A stretch of DNA of 5,725 nt from Planctomycetota bacterium. Lineage in GTDB: Bacteria; Planctomycetota; SZUA-567. A model generated the notes under the pieces. That model was not told the origin of the DNA. It was given only the letters and a program-made list of their open reading frames with translations, and made no database searches. Positions 1 to 5,687 of the stretch are shown piece after piece. Position numbers and translations under genes: made by a program. Within the stretch, counting starts at the first letter, position 1. The number at the start of each line of letters is the position of its first letter. The stretch covers positions 7,870 through 13,594 of the forward strand of contig JAJBTL010000270.1 in the NCBI GenBank assembly GCA_020860865.1, written 5' to 3'.

Positions 1-234
1 ACCGGCGCCGAAGCCACGGATGGACATTCCCGGCCGCAGGTCGATTTTTTCAACCGCCGACGCCTGGCAATAAATGACGCCGGGGCAACCGGCGACGGTC
101 AGGTACCAACTGCCCGGTTCGCCGCCGGGGACGATTTCCACCTCGCCCTCGATTTCGAGAATGACTTCGCGGCCCTGGTCTATTTTCTGGAGCGGCGTGT
201 GGCTGAATTCGCGCAAGAGGAGCGCCGCCTTGAC
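1..234 (-). other. Domain: possible OB-fold (tRNA_anti-like) C-terminal domain of the Sel1 protein, incomplete
   Basis: After the SLR array and a Pro/Asp-rich linker, residues 343-420 change character. A short helix-like segment (VKAALLLREF) is followed by alternating beta-type stretches: VILEIEGEVEIV, then SWYLTVAG, then VIYC, then LRPGMSIRGFGAG at the window edge. The order 'long strand with G-x-V, W-x-L, v-x-C, l-x-x-G-x-x-I-x-G' resembles the tRNA_anti-like OB-fold family often found at the end of small secreted bacterial proteins. This is pattern recognition only, and the last strands are outside the window. Confidence 0.4.
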
Positions 235-1260
235 CCGGGCCGGCGGTCCCGGATCGGCGATGGGTTCGTCGTCCGGCATTTCGTAGAGGCGGTCCAGGAG
301 GCGTCCTGCTTCCGGGTGGCCGCTCCGGTCGGCCAGGGTCAGCCATTCCCGGGCCCGGCCGGCGTCCTTCCCGACGCCGATGCCTTCGGCATAAAAGCAG
401 CCCATGAAATACTGCGATTCCATCATGCCCCGGTGGGCGGCCTGTTCATGGAGGCGGGCGGCCCGGGTGTAATCCCGCGCCACCCATTCGCCGTTCATGT
501 AGGAATTGGCGAGGTTGAAAATGGCATATTTGTCGCCGTAACCGGCCCCAAGCGAAAACCAGAGAATGGCCCGCTCCGGATCGGCCGGCACGCCCTGCCC
601 GTTCCGGAACATGACGCCAAGCTTGTTGCAGGAGTCGCCGGACCCTTGTTTCGCCGCCAGGGTAAACCAGCGGAGCGCCTCGGCGTAGTCCTGTTTAACC
701 CCGCCGACGCCGGAGTAATAGGCAATGCCCAAATCCGCCTGCGCTCCTCCGAGTCCGGCCTGGGCAGCGAAGCGGAGCCAGCGTTCGCCCTCTTCCGGAT
801 TCGGGTCGAGGCCCTCACCGGCCAGGAGCGTCCGGCCGAGGTAATAGGCCGCTTCGGCCGAACCGCGTTCGGCCGCGAGCCTGAGCCAGACGAGGCTTTC
901 CTCCAGAGCCTGCTGGCCGAAAGCGCCCTAGTACAGCGCTTTCCCGTATTCAAAGCCGCCGCGTTCGTCGCCGGCTTCGGCCGAGCGCCGGAGCCAGTCC
1001 TCTGCTTCGCCCTGATCGATGCGGCCGGCCGACCCGTTCAGGAGGGCGAGGCCGTAGAGACACTGCATGGCGGCATCGCCGGCTTCGGCCCGTTCCCGAA
1101 GAAAACGCACCTGGGACGGCTCCAGTGACGGCGGCAGGTCGAGCGCCTTACTGACATCCGGAACCATGTCGTCCGCCGCCGGCGCCGCGCCCGCCGCCAG
1201 AACGGAAAAGATCACCACCGCCAGAACGGCGACGCCGTTCCGCTGAACCCGTGCCATCAT
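1..1260 (-). CDS. Secreted Sel1-like repeat protein with in-frame TAG at codon 111; 3' end outside window
   Basis: Sel1-like repeats (SLRs) form alpha-solenoid protein-binding scaffolds; no catalytic role is implied and the partner is unknown. The start at 1260 is chosen because a GGGAG Shine-Dalgarno (1267-1271) lies 6 bases upstream and a Sec signal peptide follows at once: basic MARVQR, a hydrophobic stretch at residues 9-26, and likely cleavage after the APA at 26-28. There is no lipobox cysteine. Seven SLRs occupy residues 61-313, with a partial eighth. A different, beta-rich domain begins near residue 343 and runs to the edge. Codon 111 (928-930) is TAG, but the frame continues open from 927 to 1 and still encodes repeats. 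No in-frame ATG follows until about 610-612, so a simple restart is unlikely. Read conventionally, the product is a 110-residue stub. The gene could be a pseudogene, an assembly error, or a recoded gene. The Sel1 assignment is firm; whether a full-length product is made is open. Confidence 0.8.
322..1080 (-). repeat. Array of seven Sel1-like repeats (protein-level tandem repeats)
   Basis: I aligned the units by hand. They begin at residues 61, 97, 133, 169, 206, 242 and 278 of the secreted protein. Each is 36 residues long except the fourth, which is 37. Each opens with G, has a mostly conserved L-G or Y-G at positions 9-10, a conserved G at position 16, and W, L or H near 29-31 followed by an AA or SA pair before the next unit. 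This matches the SLR helix-turn-helix consensus. The second unit is 36 residues only if the TAG is counted as one residue at position 15. That position is N, A, S, N, N and E in the other six units. Confidence 0.8.
919..943 (-). other. Perfect 8-bp inverted repeat enclosing the in-frame TAG
   Basis: In the coding (minus) sense GAAAGCGC is followed by a 9-base loop, UGUACUAGG, and then by GCGCUUUC. The two arms are exact reverse complements, and the UAG codon (928-930) lies wholly in the loop. In mRNA this would be a compact GC-rich hairpin. Whether it has any role in decoding is not known; it may be a chance product of GC-rich coding sequence. Confidence 0.5.
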
Positions 1261-1266
1261 GCTTGA

Positions 1267-1271
1267 CTCCC
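1267..1271 (-). promoter_or_regulatory. Ribosome binding site of the Sel1-repeat gene
   Basis: GGGAG lies 6 bases before the ATG at 1258-1260. A second ATG follows directly (1255-1257, spacing 9), so either could be used. This site decides the start against a longer frame beginning at 1365, which would run back through the upstream terminator and place the signal peptide internally. Confidence 0.7.
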
Positions 1272-1346
1272 GGGAAAGCCCGTCTTTTGCCGGGCCGATG
1301 TGAATATATGGTTGATTGCCCCCGCCCAGTCGTTCAACGTTGGTCG

Positions 1347-1376
1347 AAAAAAAGAGCGCCCGCACTGAGCGGACGC
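1347..1376 (-). terminator. Rho-independent terminator downstream of ilvE
   Basis: In the minus sense GCGUCCGC, loop UCAGU, GCGGGCGC forms an 8-bp stem with one G-U pair (1356-1363 with 1369-1376). It is followed by UC and a run of seven U (1347-1353). The stem can extend outward with weaker G-U pairs. It lies about 115 bases past the ilvE stop and before the Sel1 gene start, so it separates the two transcripts. The stretch 1377-1489 between ilvE and this stem shows no gene. Confidence 0.85.
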
Positions 1377-1489
1377 CCTCAAGTATACACGTAAATCAGG
1401 TGCGATTCCAGACCGGCCCCGGGTTTACGGACGGAACGGTCCGATGTCATTCCGTAATGCCGTATCGGGCATTGACCAACGCTACTATT

Positions 1490-2584
1490 TTAATACCGTT
1501 CCACCTTCCGGAGCCAGCCTTCCGGCGCCGGTTTCCGGCCGATCTGCATGTTGCTGTAATAGTCGTAGAAAGCGCGGGAATAGTCGCCGATGTCGCCGGT
1601 GCCGACGGTGATTTCACTGCCGTCCTCAAGAAGGTAGCTGCCGACCGGGCTGATGACGGCGGCGGTGCCGAAACCGCCGGCTTCGATGATGTCGCCGGAC
1701 TTGACGCCGTTCAGGAAGTTGTCGAGGCGAATCGTCTCCTGCCGGGCCTTGATGGACACCGGGAGCCCGGACATGCCGGCCAGTTCGAGGACGGACTGGG
1801 AGGTGATGGATTTCAGGACCGAATCGTTGAAGGTCGGGATGACGAAGGTGCCGTCCTTCTCGACATGGTAGTGGTTCATGGTTCCGACCTCTTCCAGGGT
1901 CTGGTTGGTGGCGTCGAGGTAAAGGACCTGGGCGCAGCCGTGTTCGTGGGCATATTCCTGGGCCTGGAGGGACGAGGCGTAGTTGCCGCCGCACTTCGAC
2001 GTGCCGGTGCCGCCGGACACCGCCCGGTGGTAGCGGCTCGTGATGAGGAGGCGGATAGCCTTCGAGAACCCGCCCGGATAGTACGGGCCGGCCGGGGACA
2101 GCATGACGCAGTAGATGTATTCATTGGCCGGCTTGACGCCGAGGGAATCCTGCGAGGCGAACATGAAGGGCCGGATATAGAGGGACGACTCCGGCATCTT
2201 CGGGCACCAGTCCCGCTCGACATCGACGAGGCGGAGGGTCGCTTCCATTTGGATGTCTGTGGGGATTTCCGGCATGCAGAGGTTCCGGGCGGAATGGTTC
2301 AGCCGGTCGCAGTTTTTGTCGTAACGGAAGAGGAAGATTTCCCCGTCGTCGTGGATGAAGGCCTTGGCGCCTTCGAAAATGGTCTGGCCGTAATGGAGGC
2401 ACATGGCGCCGGGCATCAGGGGAATTTCCCCATAGGGAACAATGCGCGGATCGGTCCAGGCGCCGTCCTTGTAGTTCATGAGAAACATGTGGTTGGTGCG
2501 AAGCTGGCCGAACGGAAGCGGTTCCTTGGTGTCCGGGAGCTTCCGCCGGGACGACTCCGGCATAAGGTCGTAACGGATATTCAT
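1490..2584 (-). CDS. ilvE: Branched-chain amino acid aminotransferase
   Basis: This is a PLP-dependent class IV (fold type IV) aminotransferase. It interconverts Val, Leu or Ile plus 2-oxoglutarate and the matching 2-oxoacids plus glutamate in the cytoplasm. The product is 364 residues, the length of the larger (BCAT/eukaryote-like) bacterial form rather than the roughly 310-residue E. coli type. Visible motifs are HYGQTIFEGAKAF (residues 64-76), LYIRPFMFA (135-143), the PLP lysine K197 in GTSKCGGNYASS, and EEVGTMN (231-237), whose glutamate contacts the pyridine ring. The start MNIRYDL at 2584 is set by a GGAG site 6 bases upstream; it ends in TAA. The frame is open further upstream to 2794, but that would cover the preceding gene's terminator. 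Its neighbours are the Vor subunits, which use its 2-oxoacid products, so it probably serves valine-type 2-oxoacid interconversion with that complex. Family assignment is very secure; physiological direction is not. Confidence 0.95.
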   Translation of the reverse strand: MNIRYDLMPESSRRKLPDTKEPLPFGQLRTNHMFLMNYKDGAWTDPRIVPYGEIPLMPGAMCLHYGQTIFEGAKAFIHDDGEIFLFRYDKNCDRLNHSARNLCMPEIPTDIQMEATLRLVDVERDWCPKMPESSLYIRPFMFASQDSLGVKPANEYIYCVMLSPAGPYYPGGFSKAIRLLITSRYHRAVSGGTGTSKCGGNYASSLQAQEYAHEHGCAQVLYLDATNQTLEEVGTMNHYHVEKDGTFVIPTFNDSVLKSITSQSVLELAGMSGLPVSIKARQETIRLDNFLNGVKSGDIIEAGGFGTAAVISPVGSYLLEDGSEITVGTGDIGDYSRAFYDYYSNMQIGRKPAPEGWLRKVERY

Positions 2585-2590
2585 GACTGA

Positions 2591-2594
2591 CTCC
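2591..2594 (-). promoter_or_regulatory. Ribosome binding site of ilvE
   Basis: UUGGAG is centred 6 bases before the ATG at 2582-2584. It fixes the MNIRYDL start and argues against an in-frame upstream ATG (2618-2620) that has no comparable site. Confidence 0.75.
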
Positions 2595-2617
2595 AATCTA
2601 AGAAAGAGAAAGACAAT

Positions 2618-2638
2618 CATTGCGTTGTCGCAACAATG
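2618..2638 (-). other. Imperfect hairpin in the ilvE leader
   Basis: Outer arms CATTG (2618-2622) and CAATG (2634-2638) are complementary. A competing inner pairing, TTGCG (2620-2624) with CGCAA (2629-2633), has a 4-base loop. It sits about 35 bases before the ilvE start. It could be an operator half-site pair or a leader structure; no regulator can be named. Confidence 0.3.
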
Positions 2639-2651
2639 GTGACGTTCAATT

Positions 2652-2676
2652 CGGGCAGGAAAAAAAGCCCGTTTTT
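2652..2676 (+). terminator. Weak terminator-like hairpin between the vor genes and ilvE
   Basis: On the plus strand CGGGC (2652-2656), a 10-base A-rich loop and GCCCG (2667-2671) are followed by TTTTT (2672-2676). That is a short stem with a U-tract in the plus sense. On the minus strand the same arms enclose a U-rich loop. No plus-strand gene needs a terminator here, so it may instead be a leader structure of ilvE or a back-up pause site. Confidence 0.3.
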
Positions 2677-2716
2677 CAGTTGCCGCGCGAGAAGGACGCG
2701 ATCCGTCCGCCACCAT

Positions 2717-2755
2717 AAAAAACAATCCGGAAGCGGACGAACCGGTTCCGGATTG
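2717..2755 (-). terminator. Strong Rho-independent terminator after the beta-gamma fusion gene
   Basis: In the minus sense CAATCCGGAA pairs perfectly with TTCCGGATTG (2746-2755 with 2723-2732; 10 bp, 13-base loop), followed directly by six U (2717-2722). The stem begins only 7 bases after the TAA of the fusion gene. It marks the end of the vor transcript and implies that ilvE is made from its own promoter or by read-through. Confidence 0.9.
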
Positions 2756-2762
2756 CGAAAGG

Positions 2763-4184
2763 TTACTTGTTCGCCCTTGCCCATTCTTCCGCAAGTTGGA
2801 ACGCTTTCCGGTTCAGTTCAATAAGTTTTGGCTTGTCCGTGAAGTTTTCCTCCATCGCCTGCAGATAGAAATCCCTGCCTACTCCGGTGTTGTCGAGGGC
2901 GGAAATAACCCCGAGCATAATCGTGTTCGCCGCCTTTTCGCTGCCGGCCTCGACGGCCAGCCGTACCGCCGGTACCGCCAAGACGCGGACACCGGCCGGG
3001 AAGTCGATGCCTTCAATGCGGTCGTCGTAGAGGATGAAACCGCCCTGTTTGACAGCACCGACGAACTTTTCGAGGGACGGGCGGTTCAACGCCACCAGGA
3101 TGTCCGGTTCGGTGACGACCGGGCTGCCGATTTCGACGCCGCTAATTTGCACGGAACAATTGGCGGTGCCGCCGCGCTGTTCCGGCCCGTAGGACGGATA
3201 CCACGACGTCATCCGCTGCGCCTGGATGGCGGCATTGGCGATGATGAGGCCCATCGAGAGAACGCCCTGGCCGCCGAAACCGGCGATGCGGACGCCGACA
3301 GGTTTGAAGTCGGGGTTAACCGGCGCATCCGGCGCCGCCTTGGTGTCGAGTTCGAAGAGGGCGTCGATGGCCTTCTTGTCCCAGACCCGATCGGCCCGAT
3401 GATAGGCTTCGACCTCGGCCGAACGGTCGCGGAAATTCTGGACCTTGAATTCGTCCGACATGTCGCCGTTCACGAAGTCGATGGACGCCTTCGTGTTCTG
3501 CCGCAGGTTGGTCGGGCAGTTCGACAGGAGTTCGACGAAGGCGTAGCCCTTGCCGTCCCGCTGGATTTCGAGGGCCTTGTGGATGGCCTTTTTCGCCTTC
3601 CGAATGTGGGCGATGTCCGAGATGGCGACGCGCTCGATAAAGACGGGCGCCTTCAGTTCGTTGATGCGTTCGCACATGTGTATCGGGTAGCCGGCTTCCC
3701 GGGGGTCGCGGCCGCACGGCGGGGTGGCGGTGACTTCACCGGCGAGGGTGGTCGGGGCCATCTGGCCGCCGGTCATGCCGTAGACGGTGTTGTTGACGAA
3801 GAAGACGGCAATCTTTTCGCCGCGGTTCGCCGCCTGGAGCGTTTCATTGAGGCCGATGGAGGCGAGGTCGCCGTCCCCTTGGTAGGAGATGACCACCGCG
3901 TCGTCCCGGCAGCGGGACAGGCCGGTGGCGACGGCCGGAGCGCGGCCGTGGGCGGTCTGGACATTGCCGCAGTTAAAGTAGTAGTAGGCGAAGACGGCGC
4001 AGCCGACCGGGCTGATCATGATGGACCGGTCGCGGATGCCGAGTTCGTCCATCGCCTGGCCAATAAGCTTATGAATAATGCCGTGGCCGCAGCCCGGGCA
4101 GTAGTGCGTCGCGGTCGGCGCGGCGCCGGCCTTCCGGGTGAAGACGGCGTTGAGTGATTCGGGTTTTGTCAGAGTGGCTGCCAT
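2763..4184 (-). CDS. 2-oxoacid:ferredoxin oxidoreductase, fused beta (TPP-binding) and gamma subunits (VOR type)
   Basis: The 473-residue product joins two subunits that are usually separate. Residues 1 to about 275 are the beta subunit, which binds thiamine diphosphate and the proximal [4Fe-4S] cluster. It shows CPGCGHG (29-35), GDG (103-105) with NN (131-132) as the TPP/Mg motif, and MTGGQ (137-141). By comparison with known family members, C29, C32, C62 and C223 are the likely cluster ligands. An Ala/Pro/Asp-rich linker (about 280-295) leads to the gamma subunit (about 297-473), with FGGQGV (303-308) and SYGPEQRGGT (331-340), typical of the 2-oxoacid oxidoreductase gamma family. The start is supported by AAGGA (4192-4196) 7 bases upstream; it ends in TAA. 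It lies 51 bases after vorB and completes the enzyme with it and the ferredoxin. The complex oxidises branched 2-oxoacids with CoA to acyl-CoA, CO2 and reduced ferredoxin. Pyruvate- or 2-oxoglutarate-type specificity cannot be fully excluded. Confidence 0.92.
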   Translation of the reverse strand: MAATLTKPESLNAVFTRKAGAAPTATHYCPGCGHGIIHKLIGQAMDELGIRDRSIMISPVGCAVFAYYYFNCGNVQTAHGRAPAVATGLSRCRDDAVVISYQGDGDLASIGLNETLQAANRGEKIAVFFVNNTVYGMTGGQMAPTTLAGEVTATPPCGRDPREAGYPIHMCERINELKAPVFIERVAISDIAHIRKAKKAIHKALEIQRDGKGYAFVELLSNCPTNLRQNTKASIDFVNGDMSDEFKVQNFRDRSAEVEAYHRADRVWDKKAIDALFELDTKAAPDAPVNPDFKPVGVRIAGFGGQGVLSMGLIIANAAIQAQRMTSWYPSYGPEQRGGTANCSVQISGVEIGSPVVTEPDILVALNRPSLEKFVGAVKQGGFILYDDRIEGIDFPAGVRVLAVPAVRLAVEAGSEKAANTIMLGVISALDNTGVGRDFYLQAMEENFTDKPKLIELNRKAFQLAEEWARANK

Positions 4185-4235
4185 GATTCTATCCTTTGCA
4201 TGCTCCGTGAGCGTTGTGGCTGAACGTGCTTCCCG

Positions 4236-5300
4236 TTACTTTCCGACCTGCTGGGCGGCGGCGCGGATTCCCTTGAGAATTTCGTCGTCCGTGATGATGT
4301 TGCCGCCCATCCGGTTCGCGAGCACCACCGGGCGGGCGCACTCAATGGCGAGGCGGACATCGTCAATCATCTGACCGTTCGACAGCTCGGCGGCGACAAA
4401 GGCCGGCTTGTTGGCGCCGGCGGCGATTTTCCGGAGCGGTTCGGCCGGGAACGGGAACAGTGTTTTCAAACGAATCATGCCGGTCTTGATGCCTTCCTTC
4501 CTGGCCGTGTCGACGCAGGATTTGGCGATGCGGCTGGTGGCGCCGTAGGCGACGACGACGACGTCGGCGCCGTCTATCTGGTATTCTTCCCAATCGGCCT
4601 CGACCGCCATCGACTCGTACTTTTTCTGGAGGCGGATGTTCCGCTGCTCCAGGACGTCGAAGTCGAGTTCAATAGAACTGACGAAATTGCCGCTCGTCTC
4701 GGCGGTGCCGCAGACGGCCCACGACGTGTCGATTTTCGGTTTGATGGCCGTTTCCGGGAAGCGGAGCGGTTCGACCATCTGGCCAAGCATGCCGTCCGTG
4801 AGAATGTAGACGGGACCAAGGTACTTGTCCGCCAGTTCGAAGGCTTTGATCGTCATGTCGCACATTTCCTGGACGGATCCGGGCGCGAGGACGAGGCACT
4901 TGTAGTTGCCGTGACCGCCGCCCTTGACGACCTGGTTGTAGTCGCCCTGCTCCGGACCGATGTTCCCGAGGCCCGGGCCGGCGCGCTGGACATTGACGAT
5001 AACCGCCGGCAGATCGGCGGCGGCCATAAAGGAAATGGCCTCCTGCTTCAGGCTGATGCCGGGGCCGGACGAGGCGGTCATGGCCCGGTGGCCGGCGCAG
5101 GCGGCGCCGTAGAGCATGTTGGCGGCGGCTTCTTCCGATTCGGCCTGGACGAAGCGGCGGCCGAGCTGCGGGAATTTGTCCGACGCGTCCTGAAGAATCT
5201 CGGACGCCGGGGTAATGGGATAGCCGAAGTAGGCGTCGCATCCGGCATAGATGGCGCCGATGATGACGGCGTGGTTGCCTTTGACAAGTTGGGTTGCCAT
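4236..5300 (-). CDS. vorB: 3-methyl-2-oxobutanoate (2-ketoisovalerate):ferredoxin oxidoreductase alpha subunit
   Basis: This is the alpha subunit of a cytoplasmic CoA-dependent 2-oxoacid oxidoreductase; it supplies the pyrimidine-side TPP contacts and part of the CoA and substrate site. The 354-residue length is normal for VorB. Motifs in order are GYPITPASEI (26-35), the QAESEEAA segment (52-59) with the conserved glutamates, TASSGPG (75-81), QRAGPGLGNIGPEQGDYNQ (105-123), KGGGHGNYK (126-134), a mid-region linking to the second domain (from about 245), and ELSNGQMIDDVRLA (305-318). The PGLG...Q-x-DY plus KGGGHG signature is the VorB branch rather than the KorA branch, whose equivalent reads GGPSTG with EQ-x-D. 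The leader before ATG is purine-rich (AAAGAGAAAAG) but lacks a clear Shine-Dalgarno. It ends in TAA. Domain I and domain II are both present and no key motif is missing. Substrate assignment to branched 2-oxoacids rests on these motifs and on the nearby ilvE. Confidence 0.93.
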   Translation of the reverse strand: MATQLVKGNHAVIIGAIYAGCDAYFGYPITPASEILQDASDKFPQLGRRFVQAESEEAAANMLYGAACAGHRAMTASSGPGISLKQEAISFMAAADLPAVIVNVQRAGPGLGNIGPEQGDYNQVVKGGGHGNYKCLVLAPGSVQEMCDMTIKAFELADKYLGPVYILTDGMLGQMVEPLRFPETAIKPKIDTSWAVCGTAETSGNFVSSIELDFDVLEQRNIRLQKKYESMAVEADWEEYQIDGADVVVVAYGATSRIAKSCVDTARKEGIKTGMIRLKTLFPFPAEPLRKIAAGANKPAFVAAELSNGQMIDDVRLAIECARPVVLANRMGGNIITDDEILKGIRAAAQQVGK

Positions 5301-5358
5301 GATTCTTTTCTCTTTCTAAATATCGAACGCTGTGACGGCGGTTTGTCGTGTTCTGTAA

Positions 5359-5384
5359 ATTCGAAAAATCTAAACTTTTCGAAT
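5359..5384 (-). other. Perfect 9-bp inverted repeat in the ferredoxin-vorB spacer
   Basis: ATTCGAAAA (5359-5367) and TTTTCGAAT (5376-5384) are exact reverse complements around an 8-base loop, and each arm contains the palindrome TTCGAA. It lies in a 135-base AT-rich spacer (5301-5435) that holds no gene and is long for an operon. It could be an mRNA processing or stability hairpin, a weak attenuator (only three U follow in the minus sense), or a repressor site for a second promoter; I cannot choose between them. Confidence 0.5.
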
Positions 5385-5435
5385 GAACCGAAACATCGCC
5401 GACGCGTAAAAATCTCCCAAATTATCCAACGACCG

Positions 5436-5657
5436 TCATACCACTTCGATGGCCAGCGGTTCCGGACAGGCGTAGAAGCAATTGCCGCAGCCGATGCAGC
5501 CTTCGCCCGCATAGACGACATATTTGTAGCCGCGTACATTAAGCCGGTCGCCGAGGGCGAGTACCTTGACCGGGCAGGAAAGGACGCAACGGCCGCAGGC
5601 CTTGCATTCGAGATCGTTAATCTTGACGCACGCTTTTTTCTTTTCCACGCTGGACAT
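5436..5657 (-). CDS. 2x[4Fe-4S] ferredoxin-type delta subunit of the 2-oxoacid oxidoreductase
   Basis: This 73-residue protein carries two bacterial-type cluster motifs. The first is CKACGRCVLSCPV, with ligands C18, C21, C24 and C28. The second is CIGCGNCFYACPEP, with C54, C57, C60 and C64. Both have the C-x2-C-x2-C-x3-C-P spacing. A 25-residue insert between the motifs matches the delta subunits of ferredoxin-linked 2-oxoacid oxidoreductases, which pass electrons from the TPP/beta subunit to free ferredoxin. It is the first gene of the vor cluster, 135 bases ahead of vorB. The ATG at 5655-5657 is preceded by GGGG at 5665-5668 (spacing 7), a modest ribosome site. It ends in TGA. It has no signal or membrane segment, so it is cytoplasmic. 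A free-standing ferredoxin is possible, but the position next to vorB makes the subunit role more likely. Confidence 0.92.
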   Translation of the reverse strand: MSSVEKKKACVKINDLECKACGRCVLSCPVKVLALGDRLNVRGYKYVVYAGEGCIGCGNCFYACPEPLAIEVV

Positions 5658-5687
5658 TTCTGTACCCCAATCCTAGGTTCTGTCTGA

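Noticed and set aside
199..1128. Long plus-strand open frame opposite the Sel1-repeat gene
   Set aside because: It mirrors the minus-strand Sel1 frame, which carries clear 36-residue repeats. The plus-strand product has no recognisable domain; long antisense frames are expected in GC-rich coding DNA.
1275..1295. Short GCCCG/CGGGC hairpin followed by UUU in the Sel1 leader
   Set aside because: The stem is 5 bp with an 8-base loop and only three U, too weak for an attenuator call.
928..1365. Start of the Sel1 gene at 1365 and its end at 928 as a complete 145-residue protein
   Set aside because: The upstream start would place the signal peptide internally and overlap the ilvE terminator. The stop interrupts a repeat in mid-unit, and the same frame continues with repeats, so it is not a natural end.
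1395..1480. Possible tRNA or small RNA between ilvE and its terminator
   Set aside because: A GATTCC string and a final CCA on the plus strand suggested a tRNA, but the acceptor, D and anticodon stems cannot be formed. The short stem near 1430-1445 is too weak to call.
1316..2590. Plus-strand open frame of 424 codons opposite ilvE
   Set aside because: The minus strand encodes an intact aminotransferase with its PLP lysine and glutamate motifs. The plus-strand frame also runs through the terminator at 1347-1376 and shows only low-complexity V/G/A/R composition.
2585..2794. N-terminal extension of IlvE, including an in-frame upstream ATG giving MIVFLFLRLESV that looks rich in I, V and L
   Set aside because: It is not a leader peptide, because it has no stop before ilvE and no ribosome site of its own. 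The longer frame overlaps the strong terminator and the 3' end of the previous gene, whereas the ATG at 2584 has a good GGAG.
2796..4157. Plus-strand open frame of 453 codons opposite the beta-gamma gene
   Set aside because: It is a codon-bias shadow of the minus-strand TPP enzyme; it has no motif and no supporting ribosome site.
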